Both the position numbers and the translations under genes were made by a program. Positions 19,828-29,292 of a stretch of DNA of 64,000 bases are shown one piece after another. Position 1 is the first letter of the stretch, and every line of letters begins with the position of its first letter. The DNA is taken from contig BROI01000005.1 of NCBI GenBank assembly GCA_027923505.1, forward strand, positions 620,001 to 684,000, read 5' to 3'. The DNA is from Mayamaea pseudoterrestris (lineage: Eukaryota; Bacillariophyta; Bacillariophyceae; Sellaphorales; Sellaphoraceae). The notes below the pieces were generated by a model, which saw nothing but the letters and a program-made list of their open reading frames with translations, made no database searches and was not told where the DNA came from.

Positions 19828-22043
19828 TTAGTCTCCATAGAGCTGGCTCGGAGTAATGCTGGTACGATGCGCCGACTGCGCAATGAAAGCATAGGGAGGC
19901 GTCCGCAAGCCAGCCGGTGCTCGGTTGTAATCATCGTCGTCGTCCATGTCGTCGTCACTCTCCTGCGTGAGCATGACGGGTGCATGCTGCTCGTCAAACG
20001 GAGTCGTTTCAATCTCATCCGCAATGTGACTGAGCCATAGACCAAAGACGTGGTTGGCAAGCTCCGTCTTGTCAGAATCCCGACAAAATACTCTGATCTC
20101 ATTGGCGATAAAGTACTCTGGACGCGTATAGGAACACTTGGGAGGGAGGATCGCTTCGGGGAGATCGTCGATAGAATTTTGCAGCATATTCATCTTTCCC
20201 TTCTCGATAAAGCGCATAAGCATGACAGGATCCTTGTCCTTGCGGCCGCAGTGGACGCTGCACTTTTGGACCACGAGGTCTTCCTCCGTCAACTGCTGCA
20301 CACCGTCGTGCTTTCCATGGAATGCAACCATTTGTCGGACAATCTCACCTTCCGTGAGCTTTTTCCACAGCTGAAGGTCGGAAGGCAACTCTCGGTCGAT
20401 ATTCTTGACGCCAATGCACTTGTAAAAGGCTCTGGCCCGCCATCGTTTGATGAGCTGGCGTGCCTTGGCCAAGTTTGGGTCGCGACAATTGTAAATTTGG
20501 TCAATGACGGAATCTTTTAGTGACACAAATGCTTGAGGGTCAAGCATTGCCCGACTGAGTGGCAGCTCATCGTAACCAGTTTTGGCCTTGCCGGTGCGAT
20601 CTTCTGGTGCAATGTAGATGCGAAAGAAGGGATCGGCGTGGCAGAAAATGTCGCAGACGAGGCTCTGCGCTGCGCAAACTGTCTTGTGCTGATACACAAT
20701 CTCATGCATAGTCTTTCGCTTGTTGAAAAAGTTCATGGCGTTTTGCGTCATTTTTTCAGGATAACAAATCATCAAGTGACGTCCATCGCCACCGCGGCAG
20801 CACTTGAAGCACTTGTCAGGTTGCGGACAGGAACCCCACGCAACGTAGGCTTCAGCAATCATGCGCTCGTCGATACTCCCATCCACGCCCAAGGCTCCTC
20901 GTTCATCTCGAGAAAAGTAATCCATCTTATCCACGTCCAAGCCACTGTGACGGTTGCAGACAATATCATAGAGCCACTCCTTTTCCGCTGGACGCCCGAC
21001 AAAGCCTTCGTATTTTTGCACGGCTTGCCAAATTTCCGCAACGGGTCCGCCGTTGATGGCTTCCTTGATGAAGCAAAAGTCGCGCGACGTCAGAACCGAC
21101 CCATCGCGCGCCATTATGCTGAGCGCATCCGTGCCGTCGCCAATCTGCCGCAATGGCTCGTCCAGTCGCGTCAAGTCAATCTGTAAACCAATCGATTCGA
21201 GAATGGCGTCAATCATTTGGAGAGACGTTTCTTCGTGCGAGTAGTCGTCCGGAACAGTCGGCCAATTCTCATTGGAATAGCGCTCCATCAACTCTGGATG
21301 CTTGTTCAAATGCGCCGGCAGCTGCTTGACAAATTCTTCAAAGACATGAGAGTACGCTCCGTGTCCAACGTCATGCAAGAGTCCGGCCAGTTTGGCGCAG
21401 AGCACATCCTTGGCCGAGCATTGCAGCTGCGGCTGCACGTCCTGGAATCGCATGCAAAGCTTTTCGGCCAAGTGAGCCACACCAAGCGAATGGCCAAAGC
21501 GATCGTGAGTGCAATCATTGTAGACTAGTGATGTAGTGATGAAGAAATAGAATGAGACGGAAATGAGTTGATAAACTGGAAACTTATGAGGTTTTTGCGA
21601 ACTCATTCACGACGCATCAAATTCGCTCGCCCTCTCGGTAGCATCAATCTCTTTTACTGACTCGAACAGAGCACCTACGAGATGCTCGCTGTTCAAGTGA
21701 GTACTATGAAAGCAGCCATCAAAGCCAATGATGCCATCACAGCATGCAGTGTATATGCATTTCATGTTACAAAGTTCCATTCCAACTCACCTAGAAACGC
21801 CGTCCCCAGTTGATTCAATCCACGCAGTCGCTGCATCAGCGGCGTATCCATCAAGACGCACGTGACTGGATCCAAGTGAATCGTCTTGTGCAAGCAATCG
21901 TTGGTTCGCCGCTTGCAGTTGGCGGCCGTCGTGTGAAAGCCATGGACGCTTGATTTCGTGCGCTTGGAGGATCGAGATGGACTCAGCAAGCTAATAAAGG
22001 TACGCTTGGATGCTTCGGATGATGTCGTGCAAGTGGATGACAT
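19828..22043 (-). CDS. SAMHD1-like HD-domain deoxynucleotide triphosphohydrolase
   Basis: Two exons: 22043-21791 and 21524-19828, joined across a 266-bp intron (gtgag...ctag), giving 649 aa. SAMHD1 enzymes split dNTPs into deoxynucleoside and triphosphate, limiting dNTP pools. The metal ligands are visible: His96 in DRFGHSLGV, His135-Asp136 in LLHDVGHG, and the Asp in LDVDKMDYFSRD. Exon 1 supplies the conserved beta element (HLDPVTCVLMDTPLMQRLRGL) before the HD core. There is no N-terminal SAM domain as in the human protein; the first ~45 residues are Ser/Thr/Lys-rich. The tail is acidic. The intron is three times longer than others in the window, and the joint QLGTAFL-VYNDCTH is supported by family fit only. 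The gene pairs head-to-head with the small charged-protein gene at 22365. Confidence 0.88.
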
Positions 22044-22364
22044 GGTGATTTATCCTGCAGTGTATCAAGATGCTTGGCAGTCTTGAGAGGAAGCAAAGCT
22101 TTCTTCCTCGTTGCTTGCAGCTTCCGGCGATGCGAGGAAGCGACATGTCGCGATGATGTCGCACCTCAACTCAAATGTGAGTTGGCGTCTGTGCTTTTCA
22201 AAGTTCAATGCGCGCGCCGGGCGGCCAGGCCGTGACATCATCGTTCCGTGCGATCGCTGGATCTTGGATCTCGCCATCGAACGCTTTTCACAAATCACAT
22301 TAACCGTTGCTCCATCACAACAATCGATTTGCTCTTCATCACAAAACCAACAAAATACAGTAAC
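22044..22364. other. Shared divergent promoter, SAMHD1-like / small charged protein
   Basis: About 320 bases between opposite start codons; a GC-rich patch lies near 22210-22235. No gene seen. Confidence 0.45.
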
Positions 22365-22631
22365 ATGCCGAAACAGACTGAGGAACAGCGCGCCGCCAAG
22401 AAGGAGGAGCGCCAGGCTGCTCGTCAGAAGGAACGTGACGCCTTTCGCAAGTCGCTCGAAGGACTCGACAAGGCAGAAGTGGAAAAGAAGCAGGCCGAGC
22501 GCCAAAAGCTACTGGCGGCGCGCAAGAAGGAACACTTGGAAAAGGTTGCCGCGCGTGACAAGAGGCGCGCCAATGGAGAAGATGTGGAGGATGAGGATGA
22601 TGACGATGACGAAGTTGATGATGAAGAGTAA
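22365..22631 (+). CDS. Small highly charged coiled-coil protein, unknown function
   Basis: 88 aa from the ATG at 22365 (aacATGCC) to the TAA at 22629-22631. Nearly the whole chain is Lys/Arg/Glu/Gln/Ala-rich helix (EEQRAAKKEERQAARQ and similar) ending in a Glu/Asp tail, so a single long helix or coiled coil is likely. The frame is open for 39 codons upstream without a better ATG. I do not recognise a family. The coding call rests on the clean start, the strong charge pattern and the position opposite a divergent promoter. Confidence 0.6.
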   Translation: MPKQTEEQRAAKKEERQAARQKERDAFRKSLEGLDKAEVEKKQAERQKLLAARKKEHLEKVAARDKRRANGEDVEDEDDDDDEVDDEE

Positions 22632-23272
22632 AGATTGGATCTTGATTGACGCTGCTTCCGGATCCATGGCGACGAGATGTCAAGTATATGTTAAAAGCAA
22701 ATACTATGATTCCTTTTGAGACACTTTTTACGTCAAGTGATATTTTTAGCGTGGATCGTAAAGTCGTCGACACGGTGTGGAGATTGGATCTTATCTGTCA
22801 TATTTTCACACGCGTCCATCCCTGAAGGTGCATCGAGATCCGCTCTGCATCATCTCCTCGCGTTCGTCCATCTAAATTGATTTCAACACAGGACATGGGA
22901 TAACTTTGCTGTACTAGCAAGAAGGTGAACAGTCATGAACATTTCAATGTCAAATAGGGCTCAAGTGCTGAGTGAACATGTCGTCGTCGCGTTGCTTTAA
23001 GTCTCAATAAAGGCTGCGCTTTCGCATGAAAGACATGTACCGGTACATAATATCGAATCATGATAATATGTATGCTAACATGTGTAGATACAAGTTGCTC
23101 TAAGATTGATTGTAAACAAGGTACATAAATAAAAGGTATAGCAGGTGCCAGCAACAAATACAACGCCACGTCTGCCGACGCACATGCGTGCAACAACACT
23201 TATCCAAACATGCGCCCTTCGCTTTAAAGACATGACCAATAAACACTTGCTTCAATTCTTGTGTTTCTTTCA
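22632..23272. other. Intergenic region, converging 3' ends
   Basis: About 640 bases between the ends of the small charged-protein gene and the mS35 gene. AT-rich patches, no credible frame and no repeat seen. Confidence 0.5.
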
Positions 23273-23896
23273 TTACGCCTCGACGCTCTTCGTCGCTTCC
23301 GTTTCATGCTGCGCCTGTTGCTGCTGTTGTTGCTGCGCCTCTACAATTTCCTGCGCCAGTTTCCGGCAGCTCGCCACCACTCGCTCCAGCATACTCACCG
23401 CATGCCGCTTGTTCTCCATGCGACTGGCAAACTGGTTGCTTTGGAGACGCAGCTCGTGATGGTTGATGCGTTTGCCAACAATGTTTCGCAGCAACTCCAA
23501 CTCCAAGTCCGTCAACTGCAAATGCTCCAAATTCACCTTGAGTGCGACTGCATGTTCCTTGGGTTGCACGTAGGGAGCGTTCATGGTGCGGCCGTAGCAA
23601 GTCGTGGTGAAGCGCAGCAACGACTCGGGCACGCCGCAGTTTAGCACGGGCGAAGGTGGTTCCTGGACTGGAGCAGTGGTTCCGAGCGACGTTTCGTTGC
23701 GCTCCATTTGGTCAAACAAGTCTTGCAGCGGTGACACGTAGGATGTTTCGTTGTTGTTTCCGTCACTCGTAGATAGGGATCGGGTGGACAAGTAGTGGCG
23801 GCGATGCGCCATGCAAGCAGGTTGATGATTCGTCCGCGTCTTGGCCATGGTTGCGGCGGTGCGGCGGACCGCAGTCGTCATTAATCGGCATGTCAT
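23273..23896 (-). CDS. Mitochondrial ribosomal protein mS35 (Rsm24-type)
   Basis: Single exon, 207 aa, ATG at 23896. The N-terminus is rich in Arg, Thr and Ala and free of acidic residues for about 45 positions, as expected of a mitochondrial presequence. The C-terminal ~90 residues match the mS35 core: VALKVNLEHLQLTDLELELL, VGKRINHHELRLQSNQFA and NKRHAVSMLERVV (family: Val-x-Val...Leu-x-Leu, GxRYN, FP...N). It belongs to the mitoribosome small subunit. A short poly-Gln run precedes the end. It diverges from the ribokinase-ITPase gene across 266 bp. Assignment is by pattern; a related mitochondrial protein is possible. Confidence 0.65.
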   Translation of the reverse strand: MTCRLMTTAVRRTAATMAKTRTNHQPACMAHRRHYLSTRSLSTSDGNNNETSYVSPLQDLFDQMERNETSLGTTAPVQEPPSPVLNCGVPESLLRFTTTCYGRTMNAPYVQPKEHAVALKVNLEHLQLTDLELELLRNIVGKRINHHELRLQSNQFASRMENKRHAVSMLERVVASCRKLAQEIVEAQQQQQQQAQHETEATKSVEA

Positions 23897-24162
23897 GTTT
23901 CAATTTTTATTTTGAATATAATATATTGGTTATCTCGATCAATTATATGCCCTCGCAAGGAGTAAAACACGTCAAGCAAGAGTGACGCTTGGAATGAGCT
24001 CTGTGATGGCCGAGCGAGTGGACGGCCGCCATTGGAATGCGTCGTATTAGTACCGCTCCGACTGTTTCATAACCGCTACGACTACGACATTTTTCTGGAA
24101 CATTCGAGATTCCGTGGGCTTCGCTGCCACCATGGCTCATTCAATGGCGTTTCAAAAACGCC

Positions 24163-25959
24163 ATGGCCGTCTCCTACACCAGCAAGTCAATACACTCGTA
24201 TTCGTTGGCAGCATTGCTGCTGCTACTGTGGTCGTCACTAAATTCGCATTGCTCTATATCATTCTTCGCTCATTCACTATCAATTAGCACTAGCAACAAC
24301 ATGCCCGGCCGCGTCGTGGTCGTTGGATCGGCCAACCAAGACTTGACCACCTACACGCCAACCTTGCCCGAGATGGGAGCCACCGTCTTGGGAGAATCGT
24401 TTGAAACATCCTGCGGCGGCAAGGGTGCCAACCAGGCGTGCGCGGCCGCTTGCCTCGGTATGGCGCCCGTGAGCATGATTCTTAAAGTTGGCAGTGGCAA
24501 GAATGAAAATAGTGACAATGAGAATAGTAGCAATGACGAAGCATCCAATAATACACCCGACGTCTTTGGCAGGAACTTGTTGCATCACTTGGAGCAAGTG
24601 GGCGTCGAGGTGGACAAGACGGCGTGCGTGGTTTCCAACGAATCATCCGGCGTTGCCGCCATTACCGTGGACACGACTTCGGGCGATAACATGATTATAG
24701 TCTCGCCCGGCGCCAACTTTTTCTTGACGCCAAATGATGTTGAAGTAGCGTTGAAGAAACTGGCGTCGGAAAAAACACCAGTTTCCGTCGTGCTGGTGCA
24801 GCTGGAGATAAGACCCGAGACGGCATTGCAGGCACTGAAAACGGGCAAGGAGCTTGGCGCCATTACCATACTAAACCCGGCACCGGCGCCGGAGGGATAT
24901 TCGCTCGACGACTTTTTGCCCTACACGGATATTTTAATTCCAAACGAAACGGAGCTGCGCGCCATTTGCGGTGAACCAGCCGACTCCGACAAAAATGAAG
25001 CGGAAATTGCGTCGCAGTTGATGAAGCAAGGCGTGGGGCGCGCCTTGGTGGTGACGCTGGGAGCGCGGGGTGTCATGACGATTGAAAAACAAAATGACAA
25101 TGACAATGACTCGCACGTGGTGAGCATGGTGGATGCACCAGATGACTTGCCGGCCCGGTCCGAGCCAATCAAGGATACGATTGGCGCGGGCGACGGCTTT
25201 TGCGGCGCCCTGTCCACCTATCTGGCCATGGGCCTATCGCTGCCAGAGGCGGCGCAAAAGGCGTGCGGCGTGGCAAGCATGTCGGTGCGACGACAAGGTG
25301 CGTCCTATCCAACGTGGGACGAGCTGCCAGACTCGTTGAAAGTTGGTGCGGGACCATCAGGAGGTTCGGCAAAGAAATTTAAAATTATATTCGTCACGGG
25401 CAACAAAAAGAAGTTGGAGGAGGTGCAACAAATACTCGGCAGTGACTTGGAGGCTAGCTATGACATTACGAGTCACAAGGTTGACTTGCCGGAGCTGCAA
25501 GGCGACCCGGTGGCAATTGCCAAGGAAAAGTGTATGATTGCCGCCAAGGAGATTGGCGGCGCATGCTTGACGGAAGACACCTCCCTTTGCTTCAATGCTT
25601 TGAATGGCATGCCGGGGCCTTACATCAAGTGGTTCCTTGAGAGCTGCGGCCACGATGGCTTGAACGCCATGCTAACTGGGTTCGACGACAATACAGCGTA
25701 TGCGCAAACTGTTGTAGCGTTTACCAAAGGACCAGGCAAGGAAGTCTATGTGTTTGACGGTAGAACGGACGGCAAGATTGTTCCGGCGCGAGGATCACTA
25801 GACTTTGGCTGGGATCCAATCTTTGAGCCGCTGGAAGGTGACGGCAAGACGTACGCGGAGATGAATAAGAGCGACAAGAATGCGATTAGCCACCGTGGCC
25901 GATCCTTTGCCAAACTCAAGACCTTTTTGCTCGATAATGCTTCAAACCACGTGAGTTAA
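24163..25959 (+). CDS. Ribokinase (PfkB) - ITPase (HAM1) fusion enzyme
   Basis: Single exon, 598 aa. Residues 47-~395 are a PfkB-family ribokinase: VVVGSANQDLTTYTPTLP, SCGGKGANQA, NPAPAPEGY and DTIGAGDGFCGAL with the catalytic base Asp344. Residues 404-598 are an inosine/xanthosine triphosphate pyrophosphatase: FVTGNKKKLEEVQQIL, LTEDTSL, MPGPYIKWFL, ISHRGRSFAKL. The first makes ribose-5-phosphate; the second removes deaminated purine nucleotides from the dNTP/NTP pool. Both catalytic motif sets look intact. The ATG at 24163 (gccATGGCC) adds a hydrophobic leader (SLAALLLLLWSSLN) that could be a signal peptide; an internal ATG at 24301 would give a leaderless enzyme. An out-of-frame ATG at 24132 in a strong context overlaps the start. 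The two domains are normally separate proteins. Confidence 0.9.
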   Translation: MAVSYTSKSIHSYSLAALLLLLWSSLNSHCSISFFAHSLSISTSNNMPGRVVVVGSANQDLTTYTPTLPEMGATVLGESFETSCGGKGANQACAAACLGMAPVSMILKVGSGKNENSDNENSSNDEASNNTPDVFGRNLLHHLEQVGVEVDKTACVVSNESSGVAAITVDTTSGDNMIIVSPGANFFLTPNDVEVALKKLASEKTPVSVVLVQLEIRPETALQALKTGKELGAITILNPAPAPEGYSLDDFLPYTDILIPNETELRAICGEPADSDKNEAEIASQLMKQGVGRALVVTLGARGVMTIEKQNDNDNDSHVVSMVDAPDDLPARSEPIKDTIGAGDGFCGALSTYLAMGLSLPEAAQKACGVASMSVRRQGASYPTWDELPDSLKVGAGPSGGSAKKFKIIFVTGNKKKLEEVQQILGSDLEASYDITSHKVDLPELQGDPVAIAKEKCMIAAKEIGGACLTEDTSLCFNALNGMPGPYIKWFLESCGHDGLNAMLTGFDDNTAYAQTVVAFTKGPGKEVYVFDGRTDGKIVPARGSLDFGWDPIFEPLEGDGKTYAEMNKSDKNAISHRGRSFAKLKTFLLDNASNHVS

Positions 25960-26324
25960 TTGCTAGTATCTATTGTACTAGTAGTTGCTATCATTAATAG
26001 GAATATATTGTTCGCGACATTCTATTTCTATAAGAGATCGTGTTACAGCTTGAATGCCCACTAATTGGTTGCCGCTCAATTAATCATCGCATAGTGCAAC
26101 GAAAGAACGAATGCACCGAAAAAAGGCCAGTGCTGCTGTCACAGGATCAGCCAAGGTACCGATAGCTCACACGTAGCTGAGAACCGGGCGAAAGCTTTTC
26201 CCTCCTCCCCGCTCTTATTTTGGTCGCGTTGAGACACTCCAAAGATACGAGAGCCGCACGCAGCGTCGACTGCCATCAACTTCGACTACTCGACGAATCG
26301 TTTTGTAGCTTGGAAGTGAACAAG
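25960..26324. other. Intergenic region upstream of proteasome subunit
   Basis: About 365 bases of flank between two same-strand genes; no gene or repeat seen. Confidence 0.5.
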
Positions 26325-27572
26325 ATGAAGGTATCCCTCATTCAAATACTTTTATTATCAATCTGTGCTATTGCAAAGACTAGCGGTAACTGTGAGCTGG
26401 ACTCTATATTGCTGGCTTCGTCCCATAATGGCGTTTCCATAAGGCAAACAAGCAATCAACCATTCCATTCCAATCTTGTCGTTCCAGTTTCTTTTGCTTG
26501 CAGCAGAGCCAAAATAATCGTTCCAGATGACACTGCCGATCTTGATTCTGAAAGTGTGGATCATTCAACGTTGCTGACCCGATCTAACGTGGACAAGTTC
26601 ATCTCTCGAAAAGAACCCATTAGCCTTTTGCTCGATTTACCTCAACAAGAATCATCAGTAATACAAGACCAAGAAACTTTGTCCAACACTATATTAGATT
26701 ATTTACCAAAACTTGACAAGACAAAGACGGGAACCACCATTGTCGGAATCTACGTAGACGGCCTCGTCATTTTGGCGGCCGACACTCGCGCCACGAATGG
26801 TCGCCTCGTGGCGGACAAGCGGGCCGACAAGATTCATCGCCTCACGCCGCCAAGTGCAAATTCGACCGTAGCCTTTGCCTGCGGCGCGGGAACGAGCGCG
26901 GATCTGGACAAGGTGACGCGTCAGTGCTTGTATACAGTGTTGTTGCAACAAAAGGAGCACGAGTCTATTGGACAGGAGCAATACATGATGAATAACAACA
27001 AACATGAACGACGATGGAAGCACCATGCTTCTCCAGTAGTGTTTGAAACATTGTGCCAGTTGCTCCAGGACTCGCTGTACGAAAAAGGGGGAACATGCGG
27101 GGCCAATTTGATCGTGGGTGGAGCGTCCAACGGCAAGTGCCATCTACGAGCGATTCATCCACACGGCAGCATGGATCGCATCGACTCGTTCGCGGCGCTG
27201 GGTAGTGGCGGGCTCGCCGCCATGGCCGTGCTGGAAAATAGATACAAGAGACACATGACGAGAAATGAGGCCATTACGCTTGCGCAACGAGCCATTCAAG
27301 CAGGCATTGAGAATGATTTGGGGAGCGGCTCGCAGGTGGACGTTTGCGTGATTGACAGTAGTGGGCGCGTTGAGCAATTTGGAGCCATGGTTCCTGAAGA
27401 GGAGCTGGTCGATGTAGCTTTATCTGATGGTGGTGGTGATAGTGACCAGCCGGTTGCCAATGGAGGAGTCAATGGATTTGGTAGTCTTCCATTTGTGATT
27501 CGCTCGCGACGAGTAATACAAGTTGATCCAGAGAGTGTTGAAGACGACTGGAACCAAACACTGGGTTTGTGA
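26325..27572 (+). CDS. Proteasome beta2-type subunit with signal peptide, probable periplastidal form
   Basis: Single exon, 415 aa, ATG at 26325 (aagATGAAG). The mature domain is a beta2 (trypsin-like) 20S subunit: after Thr-Gly, the catalytic Thr137 (TTIVGIYVDG), the Asp at relative position 17 (LAADTRATNG), the Lys at 33 (ADKRADK), FACGAGTSAD, HPHGSMDRIDSFAALGSG and IENDLGSGSQVDVCVI. It therefore looks active. The propeptide is very long (136 residues) and starts with a clear signal peptide (VSLIQILLLSICAIA), which cytosolic proteasome subunits lack. Diatoms are known to place 20S subunits in the periplastidal space beside the SELMA import system; the absence of an aromatic residue just after the likely cleavage point fits that address rather than the stroma. 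A basic Asn/Lys-rich insert follows the first third of the fold. Confidence 0.85.
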   Translation: MKVSLIQILLLSICAIAKTSGNCELDSILLASSHNGVSIRQTSNQPFHSNLVVPVSFACSRAKIIVPDDTADLDSESVDHSTLLTRSNVDKFISRKEPISLLLDLPQQESSVIQDQETLSNTILDYLPKLDKTKTGTTIVGIYVDGLVILAADTRATNGRLVADKRADKIHRLTPPSANSTVAFACGAGTSADLDKVTRQCLYTVLLQQKEHESIGQEQYMMNNNKHERRWKHHASPVVFETLCQLLQDSLYEKGGTCGANLIVGGASNGKCHLRAIHPHGSMDRIDSFAALGSGGLAAMAVLENRYKRHMTRNEAITLAQRAIQAGIENDLGSGSQVDVCVIDSSGRVEQFGAMVPEEELVDVALSDGGGDSDQPVANGGVNGFGSLPFVIRSRRVIQVDPESVEDDWNQTLGL

Positions 27573-27856
27573 TTGCCTCTTAATATTGTTACTACCCGCA
27601 GCACAATGGTTCTTTAAGTAAAGTTACGTCGCCTGGGTCAAAACTGTACATGTCCTTTTGTTCTGAAGTGTCCAACAAGACAGATCGCAATATTATTTGA
27701 CGCAGTGTCAGCTCGGCGCTCGACGGAAGCCAAAGCTGGGCTGGACCCTCGAAGCACGTTACCGCATGATGGGTATTGTTCATCTGTCCCCGATCAGTAC
27801 GCGCCTAAAACGAGGACTATAAGACGGAGCTAACTTGTAAAAACGTTGTAACTACA

Positions 27857-29038
27857 TCACTCGTCCTTTTTAACTGTAAACTTGCTATTCGCTTTTGCCG
27901 GCGCCGGTGATCCTTTCTTGGTCAATGCGCGACTCAACGCCTTTGTAACTTTCAGCGAAAGCTCCTTGCCATCCTTTAGCGTTTGCTTTTTACCATTTAG
28001 CTTGAGCGCCTTGAGCGTGTCGTCCTTTGACTCGAAAGTGACATAGGCATTGCCTTTGCATCGCTTCGTGTCCTCAAACTGAACAAGCTTGCAGTGGGCA
28101 ACCTTTCCGCATTCTTCAAACAGTTTGATAACATCCTTTTGCTTGACATCAAACGGAAGTCCCGAGACAAACACTTTGGCATCTGGATTGTGAATGCCCT
28201 TCAAGTGCTTGGCTACTTGGTTGGATCCGGGCAAGCGCACTTTCGATGGACAGTCGTAGATCCAGTGCGCGGGCGAATGCTTGTTGTTGCAGGCCATGCA
28301 GGTATAGTCGGGTGGAAGCGGCTTGGTGCGAGCCTTTTTCTTTGGTCGGGGTTTGACTTCCTGTTCTATTGGTTCGTCTTGACCTTCATGGTCCTTTTCG
28401 TTATCACTAGCTTCCTCGTCGCCTTCATCTTGGCCATCCTCGTCACCTTCGACCTCTTCTTCATCATCACCATCCTTCGTCCCAATCACCATCATTCCCG
28501 CCAGTTCCATTTCCTCCTCTCGCTTTAGCTGCGCTTCCCTTTGGAGTCGCTCCTGCTCTTCATGAGGCGTTTCAATGGGATGTAGTCCCCTTTCGACCCG
28601 CTTGCGCATGCGCCGCAGCTGCAGCTTGGTGTAGGCAATGCCGTGCTCGTCCACCTTTGGAACTTGTTCCATTAGTTTTTGGCGCTCCAATCGTTTCAAT
28701 GCGTGTTTGGATGTCGCTTTGGAGGATTTGCTAGTGTATTGGTGCTCGGCTGGCTTGTCGTCGGGAATGATTTCCTTGTGAGCGTCGTCGTCGTCATTTG
28801 CAGCCGAATCGTCTCCTCCGTCAGCTACATCAATTGATCGTGTATCTTTCTTCTTCTTTTGCTTCTTCTCCTTCTTTTCCGTCTTCTTGTTGCTCGCAGC
28901 AGCTTCCACTGCTACATCCTGCGCCTTTTCGTCGTCCTTTGTCACGTCCGTTTCCAAAGTTGCTTCAGCATCATCATGAGTTCGCTTTCGCTTGCTTTCC
29001 TTTTTAACCTTCTTTTCCTTTTTGGATGCAGAACCCAT
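27857..29038 (-). CDS. Zinc-knuckle and RRM RNA-binding protein, probably nucleolar
   Basis: Single exon, 393 aa, ATG at 29038. The N-terminal ~230 residues are Lys/Glu/Asp-rich, with Lys clusters that could act as nuclear or nucleolar signals. A CCHC-like knuckle follows (Cys-x2-Cys-x7-His-x4-Cys, ending HWIYDCP); its middle loop is three residues longer than the common form. A single RRM comes next: KVFVSGLPFDVKQKDV (RNP2) and KGNAYVTFES (RNP1). The tail is basic. It likely binds RNA in ribosome biogenesis or splicing; no specific orthologue is named. It shares a 254-bp divergent promoter with the RGG-rich gene. Confidence 0.75.
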   Translation of the reverse strand: MGSASKKEKKVKKESKRKRTHDDAEATLETDVTKDDEKAQDVAVEAAASNKKTEKKEKKQKKKKDTRSIDVADGGDDSAANDDDDAHKEIIPDDKPAEHQYTSKSSKATSKHALKRLERQKLMEQVPKVDEHGIAYTKLQLRRMRKRVERGLHPIETPHEEQERLQREAQLKREEEMELAGMMVIGTKDGDDEEEVEGDEDGQDEGDEEASDNEKDHEGQDEPIEQEVKPRPKKKARTKPLPPDYTCMACNNKHSPAHWIYDCPSKVRLPGSNQVAKHLKGIHNPDAKVFVSGLPFDVKQKDVIKLFEECGKVAHCKLVQFEDTKRCKGNAYVTFESKDDTLKALKLNGKKQTLKDGKELSLKVTKALSRALTKKGSPAPAKANSKFTVKKDE

Positions 29039-29292
29039 AGTTGCTGTTGCTGTAATATATGTTGCGGGATCAAGGAAAAACGCGACAAAGGAGCTGCCAC
29101 GGAACAATTGCAATGGCGCAATCGATTCGGTTGGCTTTCATGCTGGAGTCATAACCAGTTGAGGTCGGACCGGTACTAAATGCGACACGTGAGCGAGACC
29201 ATTGCGAAACTGCTGCTCGCTGCTGCTGCTCCACATCACTGTCCTTTCCGTGCATCTATCTGCATATTCCCTACTACTTTATTACATTAACC

